Shown: positions 28,311 through 36,942, numbered from the stretch's first letter. The stretch: DNA of 64,000 nt from DATELY01 sp035276085 (GCA_035276085.1 DATELY010000262.1:19174-83173); one strand, 5' to 3'. The notes: generated by a model not told the origin, from the letters alone. Program-made: numbers and translations.

Positions 28311-29129
28311 TCAGTAACTGTGCTCGGGCCCGGGGAACGTCCCGTTCTTCACCGCTTTGACGTACGCCTCGAACGCTCCGCGAATGCCGCGGGTGCTCTC
28401 GGCAAGAAAGTTCTGCACGAACTTGGGCACCTTGATATCGGGCGGCGTGATACCGAGCAGATCGTGCATGACCATGATCTGACCATCCACGTGTTTGCCA
28501 GCGCCAATGCCGATGACGGGAATCTTCAACCGCCCGGTAATGCGCTCGGCCAGCTGAGCCGGGATCGCTTCCAGCAGCAATACACTCGCACCGGCTTCCT
28601 CCAGATACACGGCCTCATCGAGAATCGCCTGCGCTTGCTCCGGATCGCGACCCTGCACGCGGAAACCGCCGAAGCGGTTGATCGACTGCGGCGTGAGGCC
28701 CATGTGTGCGCAGACCGGTATGCCGCGCTCGACGAGCAGCCGCGTGGATTCGCCGATCCAGCGTCCGCCTTCCAGCTTCACGACGTGTGCGCCGGCGCGG
28801 ATGATCTTCGCCGCGTTCTCCAGCGTGAGTCCTTCGGCGTAGTAACTCATGAAGGGCATGTCACCCATGATCAACGCGCCACGATTGCCGCGGCGTACGG
28901 TGTCGAGGTGATACAGGATGTTGTCCATCGTCACGGGCAACGTGGAGTCATGCCCTTGAACGACCATTCCCAGACTATCGCCGACCAGCAGCACCTCGAC
29001 GCCTGCCGTGCTCGCGATCTCAGCGAAGGTCGCGTCGTACACGGTGCTGCACGCAAAGCGTTCGCCTTTGCGCTTGATGGCTGCCAGGGTCGAGAGCGTG
29101 ACTTTGGCGGCAGAGCTGACGTTGGACAT
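28311..29129 (-). CDS. panB: 3-methyl-2-oxobutanoate hydroxymethyltransferase
   Basis: This 272-residue protein performs the first step of pantothenate synthesis, transferring a hydroxymethyl group from methylene-THF to ketoisovalerate to give ketopantoate. Family signatures are all present: LLVGDSLGMVVQGHDSTLPV with the metal-binding Asp, YHLDTVRRGNRGALIMGDMP, VVKLEGG, GIPVCAHMGLTPQSIN and VIGIGAG. Length is normal. panC and panD are not adjacent. It lies just downstream of the ceramide genes, separated by a hairpin, so it probably has its own promoter within 29130-29170. Confidence 0.96.
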   Translation of the reverse strand: MSNVSSAAKVTLSTLAAIKRKGERFACSTVYDATFAEIASTAGVEVLLVGDSLGMVVQGHDSTLPVTMDNILYHLDTVRRGNRGALIMGDMPFMSYYAEGLTLENAAKIIRAGAHVVKLEGGRWIGESTRLLVERGIPVCAHMGLTPQSINRFGGFRVQGRDPEQAQAILDEAVYLEEAGASVLLLEAIPAQLAERITGRLKIPVIGIGAGKHVDGQIMVMHDLLGITPPDIKVPKFVQNFLAESTRGIRGAFEAYVKAVKNGTFPGPEHSY

Positions 29130-29173
29130 CGCGATCTCCAGGATGGTTGGAGGAGCGCAGGATAGCGTGGGTG

Positions 29174-29213
29174 TGGGACCTGGGGCGTGAGGGTTCGCGC
29201 GTCCCAGGTCCCA
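29174..29213. terminator. 11-bp perfect hairpin after the spt operon
   Basis: TGGGACCTGGG (29174-29184) and CCCAGGTCCCA (29203-29213) are perfect complements around an 18-nt loop, between the stop of spt and the start of panB. It lacks a U-tract in either direction, so it may stabilise the mRNA 3' end or act with Rho. Confidence 0.55.
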
Positions 29214-29237
29214 TCAAACTCCCCGCGGGCGTGAACG

Positions 29238-30443
29238 CTATGCCGTGGTAACCGAGCGCAATCGTCTCGTCAGCATTTCCAGCGCCTCGATGATGCGGGT
29301 GAGATCGTCATCGCTGTGTGCCGCCGACAGGCTCAGGCGCACGATGTTCAGGCCGCTCGGTGTGGCGGGCGGCACCATGAGGTTGGTGTAGATGCCGGCA
29401 TCGAGCAACCCGCGCCAATGAGCGATGGCTGCTTCGCGTTCCTCGAACACGAGTGCGGCAACCGGACCGGGCGCTTCGGACCCGACTCGGTAACCCAAGC
29501 GTCGCAACTCCGGATACAAGCGCTCAACGTGCCGCCAGAGGCGCCCCCTCAGATCGTGGCCGGTCAGCACACGTTCCAATGCCTTTCGGGTCGCGGCGAT
29601 CACGGAAGGCGGCGGCGACGCCGTGAAGATATACGGCCGGCTCGCCATGCGCAGCAGCTCGAACTCGGCATGCCTGCTGACGCAGAAGCCACCGAGAGTA
29701 CCCAAGCTCTTCGAGAAGGTGCCGACCACGAAATCGACTCGATCGAGCACGCCGGCGTCCTCGCACAGCCCGAGGCCGCGCGGACCGAAGACACCGAACG
29801 AGTGCGCTTCATCGACGATCAACCAGGCGCCGTGCCGATCTTTGATCTCGACGATCTCCTGCAGCGGCGCGCGATCGCCCAGCGTGCTGTAGAGGCTTTC
29901 GATGACGACCAGCGTGCGCTTGGCATCGTCGCCAAGGCGCTGCAGCCGGCGTTCGAGATTTTCCGGATCGTTGTGGCGAAAGCGGATCGTCGTTGCAGCA
30001 CTCAGTCGCGTCGCGTCGTGGATGCTGGCGTGACTGTCGGCATCGACCAGCAGGAAGTCATCGGCGCCGGCCAGCGCGGAAATCGAGCCGAGATTGGCCT
30101 GATAGCCGGTAGAGAACACGATTCCGGCCGGATACCCGAAGGCTGCCGCGAAGTCGCGCTCGAGACCGCGGTGATCGGCATAGTTGCCGCTCGCCATGCG
30201 CGAGCCGGTGGTACCGGTGCCCAATGCCTTGATCGCTTCGATGGCTGCAGCACGGCACTCCGCGTCGAAGGTCAGGCCGAGGTAGTTGTTCGTCCCCGCC
30301 AGGAGAACGCGGCGACCGTTGATCGTCGCTTCCGTTGGCGAGTGCACGGCATCCATCGGTGTCGCGACCGGCGGAACGGAGCCCTGACTGCCGAGGGCCG
30401 ATTGCAACGCGCGCAGCGGCGCGAATTTTTCGAGGAGACTCAA
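29238..30443 (-). CDS. spt: serine palmitoyltransferase (alpha-oxoamine synthase)
   Basis: This 401-residue PLP enzyme condenses L-serine with a fatty acyl thioester to 3-ketosphinganine, the first step of sphingolipid synthesis. Alpha-oxoamine synthase features: NNYLGLTFD, the GTGTTGSRMASGNYADHRGL loop, DSHAS with the PLP-stacking His139, DEAHSFGVFG (Asp211, His214) and TFSKSLGTLGG with the Schiff-base Lys245. TTG 30443 overlaps the stop of the acyl carrier protein gene (TTGA). AONS and KBL relatives share the fold; the ACP, acyl-AMP ligase, ceramide synthase and ceramide reductase neighbours argue for Spt. A cysteate-using sulfonolipid variant cannot be excluded. Confidence 0.85.
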   Translation of the reverse strand: MSLLEKFAPLRALQSALGSQGSVPPVATPMDAVHSPTEATINGRRVLLAGTNNYLGLTFDAECRAAAIEAIKALGTGTTGSRMASGNYADHRGLERDFAAAFGYPAGIVFSTGYQANLGSISALAGADDFLLVDADSHASIHDATRLSAATTIRFRHNDPENLERRLQRLGDDAKRTLVVIESLYSTLGDRAPLQEIVEIKDRHGAWLIVDEAHSFGVFGPRGLGLCEDAGVLDRVDFVVGTFSKSLGTLGGFCVSRHAEFELLRMASRPYIFTASPPPSVIAATRKALERVLTGHDLRGRLWRHVERLYPELRRLGYRVGSEAPGPVAALVFEEREAAIAHWRGLLDAGIYTNLMVPPATPSGLNIVRLSLSAAHSDDDLTRIIEALEMLTRRLRSVTTA

Positions 30444-30691
30444 GTGGGTTCCGCCAGGCGTCGAATGCCCGCACACAGCTGATCGAACGTCCGTGCCTCG
30501 GCAATGGTGGCAATGGGAATGGAGATATCCAGACGGTCTTCGATCTCCATGATGAGATCCATCACCTGTACCGAGTCGATGCCCAGCTCGCTGGCGAGAT
30601 TGACGTCGCCGTGAATGGCCCCGACCTCAGGACACACCACCTGTAAAGCTGAGCGGACCACCGCTTCCACCGTTCCGATTGCGTCTGTCAT
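30440..30691 (-). CDS. dedicated acyl carrier protein
   Basis: This 83-residue acidic carrier protein has the 4'-phosphopantetheine site in LASELGIDSVQVMDLIMEIE (Ser40), followed by the LDISIPIATIAEARTFDQL helix. It is not the housekeeping AcpP, which usually sits among fab genes. It lies between the acyl-AMP ligase and spt genes and overlaps spt, so it probably receives the fatty acid activated by the ligase and presents it to Spt, as AcpC-type carriers do in Caulobacter. I start at ATG 30691. Confidence 0.87.
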   Translation of the reverse strand: MTDAIGTVEAVVRSALQVVCPEVGAIHGDVNLASELGIDSVQVMDLIMEIEDRLDISIPIATIAEARTFDQLCAGIRRLAEPT

Positions 30692-30854
30692 TGCTGCGTT
30701 CGTACCCCGAGGCCCCCGGCAAGCTGTCCCGGGAACGAGGGTGATCTCGTCTGCCCGGGCAACTGAGCGGCGGAGTATCGCAGACGAAGGGTCGGTAAGA
30801 GCAACTGGCACGTCCCCGGACGAGGCTAGGACCAGCGGCGCAAGTAAGGTCGGC

Positions 30855-30878
30855 GGGGGACGGGGGACGGGGGACGGG
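30855..30878 (+). repeat. G-run tandem repeat with quadruplex potential
   Basis: Four G-runs (30855-30859, 30862-30866, 30869-30873, 30876-30878) are separated by AC, giving three tandem GGGGGAC units plus GGG. This meets the simple G-quadruplex rule with 2-nt loops. The genes are transcribed from the minus strand, so the G-rich strand is the template. Confidence 0.7.
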
Positions 30879-30887
30879 CTACAGCTT

Positions 30888-30919
30888 ACGGCCAGAGAAC
30901 CTCTTAGTCCTCTGGCCGT
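30888..30919. terminator. family 3 hairpin between acyl-AMP ligase and acp
   Basis: ACGGCCAGAG (30888-30897) and CTCTGGCCGT (30910-30919) are perfect complements with a 12-nt loop; GGGCTACAG and CGCCCGTAACCC extend it imperfectly. A related hairpin lies at 42967-43022. Confidence 0.55.
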
Positions 30920-30947
30920 CGCCCGTAACCCGTCTGCTGCATCCCCT

Positions 30948-32786
30948 TTAAGCGGCGTAGCGGCGTCCGTTGCCGTCGCTGATCAGGAAGCGCCGCGGCG
31001 GCGTCTCCTTCAGATGCTCCTCGCTGTGGCGCTCGAGGAATTCCTTGCGCGCGATGCTGCGCGAGAGTTTGCCCGACGAGGTCCGCGGCAGGGTGTGCGG
31101 CGGCACGAGCTCGATCAGACAGCGTATCCCGAATTCCGCCGCGATGGCTTCGTGCAGGCGATCGGCGAGCGACGTCAGGGCTCCCTGCTCCAGCTCACGA
31201 CAATGGACGACGAGCACCGCCAGCTCGGTCCCATCGCTGCCGGGAACGGAAAACGCCGACGCGTCCGTAGGACGCACCTCCGGCTGCAGCTCCGCCAGGC
31301 TTTCGAGATCCTGCGGCCAGATGTTGCGCCCGTTGATGATCAGCAGGTCCTTGGCGCGGCCCGTGATGTACAGCGAGCCATTGGCGACGTAGCCAAGATC
31401 GCCTGTATTCAACCAGCCGTCGGCGGACAGCACGCTGCGCGTCGCCTCTGGATTACCGAAGTAACCCGACATCACGCTCGGGCTGCGCAGGTGGATGTGA
31501 CCCACATGGCGTTCCGGCAGGACCGTGCCATTCACGTCGCGCACCTTCACTTCGAAGCCCGGCAACGGCACGCCGCAATTGACGAAACCCTTGCGGCGTG
31601 ACGAAGCGCCATCGGCCAGCGGCAATGCCGCGCCGGTGTGCGACAAGTGCTCGCCATCGACGAAGTCGACCTGCGGACCGGCACTCAACGGCGAGAAGCT
31701 CACGGCCAACGCGCATTCCGCCATCCCGTAGCACGGCAAGAATGCGCTCGGTTGGAATCCTGTGGGAGCCAGCGCGGTAGCGAACGCACTCAACCACTCC
31801 GGATGGATCATCTCTGCGCCCACACCCGCAACCCGCCACGCAGACAGATCGAGGCTGGCGGTGTCGCTCGGACGCAGGCGCCGTGCGCTCAGCGCATATC
31901 CAAATGGCGGGCTGAACGAGATCGTGCTGCGGTTCTGAGACATGAGCTTCAGCCACAGCCGCGGGCGCATCGCGAACTCGCGCGAGCCCAGGAAGTCGAC
32001 GGAACGCTGCGAGGCCACGCAACCCAGCACGATGCCCACCAGGCCCATGTCGTGGTAGTACGGCAACCAGGAGCAGAAGCGATCGTCGGCAGTCACCGCG
32101 AAGCCATGCGTGAAGATGGCTTCCAGGTTATGCATGACGGCGGCCTGGGTGATCATCGTGCCGCGAGGGAAGCGCGTGCTGCCCGAGGTGTATTGCAGGT
32201 AAGCCAGCTCATCGGGCTTCGGGGGTGCCGGCAGCTCACCCAGATCCTCCAGTGCCATGAAATCAGCCAATGTGCCGCTCACCTTCAGCGTCAGATCGGC
32301 CGTGGCCTGGCGTAGCAGGTCGAGGAATTCAGCGGGTGCAAACGCTGCCGCCGCTTCACAGTCGAGCATCATCTGGCGCAGGTGCTGCACGTACGCATCG
32401 CGCCCACCCAGGTGGATCGCGGCGGGCAACGGCACCGGCACGAGCCCGGCGTACTGGCACGCGTAGAACATCACCGCGAACTCGGGGTGCGTATGGGCCA
32501 CGAGCGCGATACGACTGCCGCGGCTGAGACTCTGTAACCGCCGTGCCAAAGCACGTGCCTGCGCGCGCAGCTCGCGATACGGCAGTGTCGCCGTCAGATC
32601 GCCACGCCCATCGTAGTAATTGAACCCTGTATTTCCAGCAGCGGCGTAATCGAGCGCTGCCGCCAAGGTAGCGAATTGCGCGCGACGCAAGGGAATTCCG
32701 CTAGCGGTCGGTGTCGATTGGTTCTGTACTAGCAAGTTGCCGTCCAATTCGTGAGTACCCGCGTCGCGTGGTCCGGTGCGATGCAA
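30948..32786 (-). CDS. fatty acyl-AMP ligase (acyl-ACP synthetase for ceramide synthesis)
   Basis: This protein of up to 612 residues is an ANL-superfamily adenylating enzyme of the FAAL class, which activates a fatty acid as acyl-AMP and passes it to an acyl carrier protein instead of CoA. Motifs: ATP-binding YLQYTSGSTRFPRGTMITQA, FLPCYGMAECALAVSFSPL, GWLNTGDLGYV, and the hinge TGRAKDLLIINGRNIWPQDL; LPRTSSGKLSRS holds the C-terminal catalytic Lys. The start is uncertain: TTG 32786 is the longest, with later TTGs near 32750. It precedes the acp and spt genes, matching the acyl-ACP synthetase of bacterial sphingolipid clusters. Confidence 0.87.
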   Translation of the reverse strand: MHRTGPRDAGTHELDGNLLVQNQSTPTASGIPLRRAQFATLAAALDYAAAGNTGFNYYDGRGDLTATLPYRELRAQARALARRLQSLSRGSRIALVAHTHPEFAVMFYACQYAGLVPVPLPAAIHLGGRDAYVQHLRQMMLDCEAAAAFAPAEFLDLLRQATADLTLKVSGTLADFMALEDLGELPAPPKPDELAYLQYTSGSTRFPRGTMITQAAVMHNLEAIFTHGFAVTADDRFCSWLPYYHDMGLVGIVLGCVASQRSVDFLGSREFAMRPRLWLKLMSQNRSTISFSPPFGYALSARRLRPSDTASLDLSAWRVAGVGAEMIHPEWLSAFATALAPTGFQPSAFLPCYGMAECALAVSFSPLSAGPQVDFVDGEHLSHTGAALPLADGASSRRKGFVNCGVPLPGFEVKVRDVNGTVLPERHVGHIHLRSPSVMSGYFGNPEATRSVLSADGWLNTGDLGYVANGSLYITGRAKDLLIINGRNIWPQDLESLAELQPEVRPTDASAFSVPGSDGTELAVLVVHCRELEQGALTSLADRLHEAIAAEFGIRCLIELVPPHTLPRTSSGKLSRSIARKEFLERHSEEHLKETPPRRFLISDGNGRRYAA

Positions 32787-33015
32787 AGTCCGCTCCCGTA
32801 GCTGAAGATGGTTTATTTTTACGAGCTTAGGTACTGATAAATTTAATGTTGGCGGCGCCGCAACGCAATTGCAATGTTTGGCGCGGCCGCAACGCCGGCT
32901 TCACCCGTGTATCGATGTAGGCCTCACCCGATGCCCGTGGGGCGGTAACGTTGCCCAATACTGCCGGTGCCATCAACCGTCACCCTGGCGGGCAAGTTCC
33001 GTGCAGCTATGTAAT
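32787..33015. promoter_or_regulatory. AT-rich divergent promoter region
   Basis: Between the divergent acyl-AMP ligase and cytidylyltransferase genes is an AT-rich patch (TTTATTTTTACGAGC and GATAAATTTAATG, about 32810-32850), clearly lower in GC than the surroundings. It probably holds promoters for both units. No -35/-10 pair is convincing enough to name. Confidence 0.45.
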
Positions 33016-33837
33016 ATGCGCGGCTCCAGATCTATCGAGTCCGACGTGAACTGTCCAGTAACTGATCACAAAGCCATCATTCTCAGCGCAGGTCAGGGTA
33101 GTCGTTTGCTACCCATGACGGAAAATCTCCCCAAATGCCTCCTTGGGCTGGGTGGGCGCAACATGCTGGAGTGGCAATTGCTCGGCTTGGCCGCTGCCGG
33201 CGTGCGCGAGACCGTCGTCGTGACAGGCTTCAGATCCGATCTCGTGGAACGAGCCATCGAGCGCGTTGCGCCGGGGCAAATGCAGGTCCGCACGCTGTTC
33301 AATCCCTTTTATAAGGTCGCCGACAACCTCGCAAGCTGTTGGATGGTTCGCGCCGAGTTGCAAGGCCCGGCACTGATTCTGAATGGCGACACTCTCTTCG
33401 AGCCTGAGATCGCCAGGCGCCTGCTGGCCGCGCCCCGCGCGCCCATCACCGTCACCATCGATCGCAAGCCCGGCTACGACGCCGATGACATGAAGGTGAC
33501 TACAGAGGGTGATCGCCTCACCGCTATCGGCAAGAAGCTGCCCATGGCAACCGTCACCGGCGAGTCCATCGGCTTCCTGCGCTTTGATGCGTCTGGCGCA
33601 GCCGCATTCGTGCACGAGATCGAGCGCACCATGCGTACGCCGGAAGGGGTCGGCCTGTGGTACCTCTCAGCGATTCACCGACTCGCGAATGCGGGAACGG
33701 ACGTCCGGGTGGCATCGATCGAAGGCCTGGTCTGGGGCGAGCTCGACTTCCCGGCCGATCTCGCGCGCTGCCGCGAGATTGCCGACACCTGGACCGGCAA
33801 GGAAGCGAAGGCCTCGACCGCACAGACGGTAGCCTAG
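33016..33837 (+). CDS. sugar/choline-phosphate nucleotidyltransferase (LicC-like)
   Basis: This 273-residue protein is a nucleotidyltransferase of the LicC/phosphocholine cytidylyltransferase type: AIILSAGQGSRLLPMTENLP with the nucleotide-binding loop, then KCL, and LNGDTLFE with the metal-binding Asp. It should make an NDP-activated (often CDP-activated) alcohol or sugar. Start unclear: ATG 33016 or GTG 33046, both without a good ribosome site. It overlaps by 4 nt at the 3' end, tail-to-tail, with the second nucleotidyltransferase gene. Next to two CDP-alcohol phosphotransferases, it probably supplies the activated head group for a ceramide phospholipid. Confidence 0.82.
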   Translation: MRGSRSIESDVNCPVTDHKAIILSAGQGSRLLPMTENLPKCLLGLGGRNMLEWQLLGLAAAGVRETVVVTGFRSDLVERAIERVAPGQMQVRTLFNPFYKVADNLASCWMVRAELQGPALILNGDTLFEPEIARRLLAAPRAPITVTIDRKPGYDADDMKVTTEGDRLTAIGKKLPMATVTGESIGFLRFDASGAAAFVHEIERTMRTPEGVGLWYLSAIHRLANAGTDVRVASIEGLVWGELDFPADLARCREIADTWTGKEAKASTAQTVA

Positions 33838-34604
33838 CGCCCCTCCCGCGCGAGCAGGCGCCGCACGAGCTCCAGATCGGCGGGCTTATCGATGTCGATC
33901 GCGGCACGTCCATCCGACAGGGACACGTGACCGATGCGCGCTCCGGACAATGTGCTGAGCCTGGCCAATGCCTGCTCGAGGCTCAGTAACCCCAAGCGGT
34001 AGCGCAGCGCATAGCTGAACCCCAGTCTGCGCAAGAGCTGCAACGGACGTTTGCGTTCGGCCTCCATTTGCTGCCAGAAGCGCACCACGCCTCGAGCCGT
34101 GGGCGTGCGCAGCAGGAAGAGATTGCAGCCCGAAAAATCGCCGTCGGCGAAGCGCAGGTACGTTCGCTGCGTATCGGGTACCGCCGCGTGGATCGCCTCC
34201 CGCCGCGCCAATCCCACGATGGCATCTGCCGCCGCAGGCGCTTGGGTCAGGAACTCGGCAACCCATTGCGGCGACAACAGCGCGTGATCCGCTGTGGTCA
34301 CGAGCAGAGGCGTACTTTCGCTTTGCAGAGCGGCGTCAACGCTCGCACTCGGGCCGCTGGCCGCAGCCATCACCACGACGGGTTTGCCGCATGGAGTGAG
34401 TGCCGCAACGATCTCCGGTCGTTCGATTGCGATGACGATGCGCTCGATCGCCGGCACCGCCGCCAGCGCGCTCACGACCCGCTCGAGCATCGTGCGGCCC
34501 GCGACGTCGATGAGCGCCTTGTGCGAGACCCCTGCGTACAGCGCGAGCGGATCGCCGCCCGCTCGCGTGCCGGCCAGGACCAGCGCCGTGAGACCTGCGC
34601 TCAC
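33834..34604 (-). CDS. MobA-like NTP transferase family protein
   Basis: This 256-residue protein has a nucleotidyltransferase fold: LTALVLAGTRAGGDPLALYA, then SHKALIDVAGRTMLERVVSAL, and VTTADHALLSP with the acidic metal site. The GxGxR loop is altered (AGTRAGGD), so activity on a nucleotide is likely but the substrate is uncertain. GTG 34604 overlaps the ceramide synthase stop (GTGA). Last gene of the six-gene minus-strand operon from the HIT gene; presumably part of head-group activation. Confidence 0.75.
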   Translation of the reverse strand: MSAGLTALVLAGTRAGGDPLALYAGVSHKALIDVAGRTMLERVVSALAAVPAIERIVIAIERPEIVAALTPCGKPVVVMAAASGPSASVDAALQSESTPLLVTTADHALLSPQWVAEFLTQAPAAADAIVGLARREAIHAAVPDTQRTYLRFADGDFSGCNLFLLRTPTARGVVRFWQQMEAERKRPLQLLRRLGFSYALRYRLGLLSLEQALARLSTLSGARIGHVSLSDGRAAIDIDKPADLELVRRLLAREGR

Positions 34605-35716
34605 GTGAGCTGCTTTTCGTAGACGCGATAGGTCTTGTAGGCCACCGAGCCGAGCGCCTCGATGATGCGTCGCATGGGCATGTTGTCCTCCAGGATCCAC
34701 GACAGCTCGACTTGCTTGAAGCCGCGTTCGCGCGCGCGCGTGCGCATGCTGTCGATGATCAGGAACGGCACCAGGCCGCCTGCGAGCCCTCCGGTGTAGC
34801 TGCGCCTCACGCCCATGAGCGGCACCCGTGAAGTGTCGAGGCGCTTCAACCGCAGCAGCAGCTTCAACCAGTTGAACGGCAGCAGGCGGCCGTCGAAGTC
34901 GGCGATCGCCTCGTTGAGATTGGGAAGCAAGATACCGAAGCCCACCGCCACGCCGTTCACTTCGACGATGGCGCCCAGCTTTGGATCGAGCAGCGGCTTC
35001 AGGCCCTTCGCCAGGTGCTTGAACTCGGCCTCCGTGAACGGCACGAACCCCCAGTTCTCACTCCACGCGTCATTGAAGATGTCGCGGATCGTGTCGAACT
35101 CTGCCTCGTAGCGCTTCAAGTCGAGGTGCCGCACCGTCATGCCGCCCGGCTGATGGCGCTGGATGACTCGGCGCACGGCCGCCGGTAGCTCGCGCAGGTC
35201 ATACCTGTAGGCGATGACATCCTTGGCCTTGACGTATCTCAGCCGCTCGATCTGCCCTGCTGCATAGCGCGGATCGTGCGCCATGAAGATGACCGGGGGC
35301 GTGTCGAAGCCATCGACGAGCAAGCCCGTTTCTTCATTGATGGTGAGATTGAACGGACCCTGCACGCGCGACTTGCCTTGCGAGCGCAGCCACGTTTCCG
35401 CGGCGGCGAACAGCGCCGCAAACACCTCGGCATCGTCTACGGCGGCAATCAAACCGAAGTGCCCGATGTCGGGCTGCTGCACCAGGCGATCGACTTGCGC
35501 ACTGATCCGTCCCACGTCCTGGCCGTTGCGCACGGCGAGAAAGAACTGTGCTTCTGCGTGCTCGAAATAGGGATTCTTCGGTGTCAGCGCATCGCGGCGC
35601 TCCATGATCAGCGGCGGCACGAAGTTCGGATCCGCCGCGTAGAGCCGTGCGGGCAAGCGGATGAAGCGATTCAGTTCCGCGGAGCTGCGGACCGGGATGA
35701 CCTGGACGGCGCTCAT
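34601..35716 (-). CDS. bcerS: probable bacterial ceramide synthase (GNAT-fold N-acyltransferase)
   Basis: This 371-residue cytoplasmic protein belongs to the GNAT-like family that includes the bacterial ceramide synthase of Caulobacter. Features: RLPARLYAADPNFVPPLIME, RVQGPFNLTINEETGLLVDG, then VIFMAHDPRY, the mid-protein IFNDAWSENWGFVPFTEAEF, and a C-terminal GNAT half ending ELSWILEDNMPMRRIIEALG. It would N-acylate 3-ketosphinganine (or sphinganine) with a fatty acyl-CoA. It is unrelated to eukaryotic Lass/CerS membrane enzymes. It is embedded between a CDP-alcohol phosphotransferase and a nucleotidyltransferase with 1-nt and 4-nt junctions. Identification is by family recall and context. 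Confidence 0.75.
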   Translation of the reverse strand: MSAVQVIPVRSSAELNRFIRLPARLYAADPNFVPPLIMERRDALTPKNPYFEHAEAQFFLAVRNGQDVGRISAQVDRLVQQPDIGHFGLIAAVDDAEVFAALFAAAETWLRSQGKSRVQGPFNLTINEETGLLVDGFDTPPVIFMAHDPRYAAGQIERLRYVKAKDVIAYRYDLRELPAAVRRVIQRHQPGGMTVRHLDLKRYEAEFDTIRDIFNDAWSENWGFVPFTEAEFKHLAKGLKPLLDPKLGAIVEVNGVAVGFGILLPNLNEAIADFDGRLLPFNWLKLLLRLKRLDTSRVPLMGVRRSYTGGLAGGLVPFLIIDSMRTRARERGFKQVELSWILEDNMPMRRIIEALGSVAYKTYRVYEKQLT

Positions 35717-35717
35717 G

Positions 35718-36938
35718 TCAAGCCTCGCGGCGGTGCGTTGGCCCGAGATAACCCAGCCACACCGTGCGCCAGCTGTGCCACGCGAACGTGAGCACCTGCC
35801 ACACCGTCACCGCGTAGAAGCCCACCTCGCCCACGCCGAACAACAACGTGATGGCCATGATGGTCATCGTGATGTTGCGGCGGGCGATGACACTGCGCAC
35901 GCGCTCATCGAGACGCGTGGCGGCGTGCAGCGTAAAGCCAAGACGACGCTTGGCCACCCCGAGCACGAGACGATCGGCGATGTAGAACACGATCAACCAG
36001 ACTGCCGCTTGATAGAGGGGATCCTCCATCGACTGCGCACCCAGGCCCGCTGCCCACGCGCCGTACCAGAATGGCGGATGCACTTGATCCAGGCCGTGGT
36101 CGAGCGCGTTGCCGATCCTGGAGTCCGTCAACGTGAGCCGCGCCACCTTGCCGTCGACGCTGTCCAGCACGCTCATCGCGTAGGCGCAGGCGAAGCCCCA
36201 CAGCCACTCGCCTGCCGCAAACAACGGTACGGCCGCGAACGCGAAGATGATCGACATCACCGTCAGTACGTTGGGATGCACGCGAAAACGAGCACAGAAA
36301 CGTACGGCCTGCCAGACGAGCGGCGGATAGACGTAAGCGGTCAGCAGATCGGTCGAACCCTTGTAGTTGTCGCGGAACATCGTGCGCTCGAGCCGGCGGC
36401 GCGTTGCCGCGTCTTCTACGCGGTACAACCAGAACGGCAGCGAGCGGCGCAGCTTGTTGATGAAGGACGGAAAGGTTCGCTCGTCCACGGGCTCGACGAG
36501 TCCTTGCGCCAGCAGCGCATCCGCCACCTCGACGAGATCTGTGCTCGCGGCTGGAACGGCGTGTGCAACCGATGGATCGAGGTACAGCGCCACCGCACGC
36601 TGCGCACCCTCGCCGCGAGTGGCCACGCAGGGCCTCGATGCCGAAGGCAGGTATTTGATCAGCCGCGGATCGATCACGTTGCCGCCGTCGAACACGACCA
36701 AGGGTCCCGCAGCCAGCGCGCGCCGTAACCGCTCGCCCAGCGGTGCGGAATCTTCATCGACCCGCGTTCCCGGCCAACTTCCCTGTCGCGCTGCGGGCCC
36801 GGAGATTGTGATGCTGCTGTGGTCGGAGACGATCGTGCGCAGACTGCGCCGGATACGCTCCAACGGGGCGATCCCGAACAGGTGCTCGGCGCGCGCAAGG
36901 CCACCGGCGTCGATCCAAAGCTTGGGTGCTGAGTTCAT
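35718..36938 (-). CDS. CDP-alcohol phosphotransferase, paralogue 1
   Basis: This 406-residue protein has an N-terminal soluble domain of about 170 residues resembling a degenerate nucleotidyltransferase (LVVFDGGNVIDPRLIKYLP) and a C-terminal membrane domain with the CDP-alcohol phosphotransferase signature SVLDSVDGKVARLTLTDSRI followed by GNALDHGLDQVHPP; all metal and substrate Asp residues are present. The layout recalls DIPP synthase. A second copy (40871-41989) shares the motif DHxxDxxHPP and the preceding FRxxYKGxTDL box. It should transfer a phosphoalcohol between a CDP-carrier and a lipid or alcohol. ATG 36938 lies 4 nt after lptG. Confidence 0.83.
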   Translation of the reverse strand: MNSAPKLWIDAGGLARAEHLFGIAPLERIRRSLRTIVSDHSSITISGPAARQGSWPGTRVDEDSAPLGERLRRALAAGPLVVFDGGNVIDPRLIKYLPSASRPCVATRGEGAQRAVALYLDPSVAHAVPAASTDLVEVADALLAQGLVEPVDERTFPSFINKLRRSLPFWLYRVEDAATRRRLERTMFRDNYKGSTDLLTAYVYPPLVWQAVRFCARFRVHPNVLTVMSIIFAFAAVPLFAAGEWLWGFACAYAMSVLDSVDGKVARLTLTDSRIGNALDHGLDQVHPPFWYGAWAAGLGAQSMEDPLYQAAVWLIVFYIADRLVLGVAKRRLGFTLHAATRLDERVRSVIARRNITMTIMAITLLFGVGEVGFYAVTVWQVLTFAWHSWRTVWLGYLGPTHRREA

Positions 36939-36942
36939 CAAT

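Larger units (their letters stand above)
30692..30947. other. 256-nt gap between acyl-AMP ligase and acp
   Basis: This gap inside the ceramide operon holds a G-run tract and a family 3 hairpin, listed separately. No protein-like frame is seen on either strand. Confidence 0.6.

Noticed and set aside
29238..30443. Assignment of the oxoamine synthase as BioF or glycine C-acetyltransferase
   Set aside because: The active site fits all three, but no biotin or threonine-degradation gene is nearby, while ACP, acyl-AMP ligase, ceramide synthase and CerR-like genes are.
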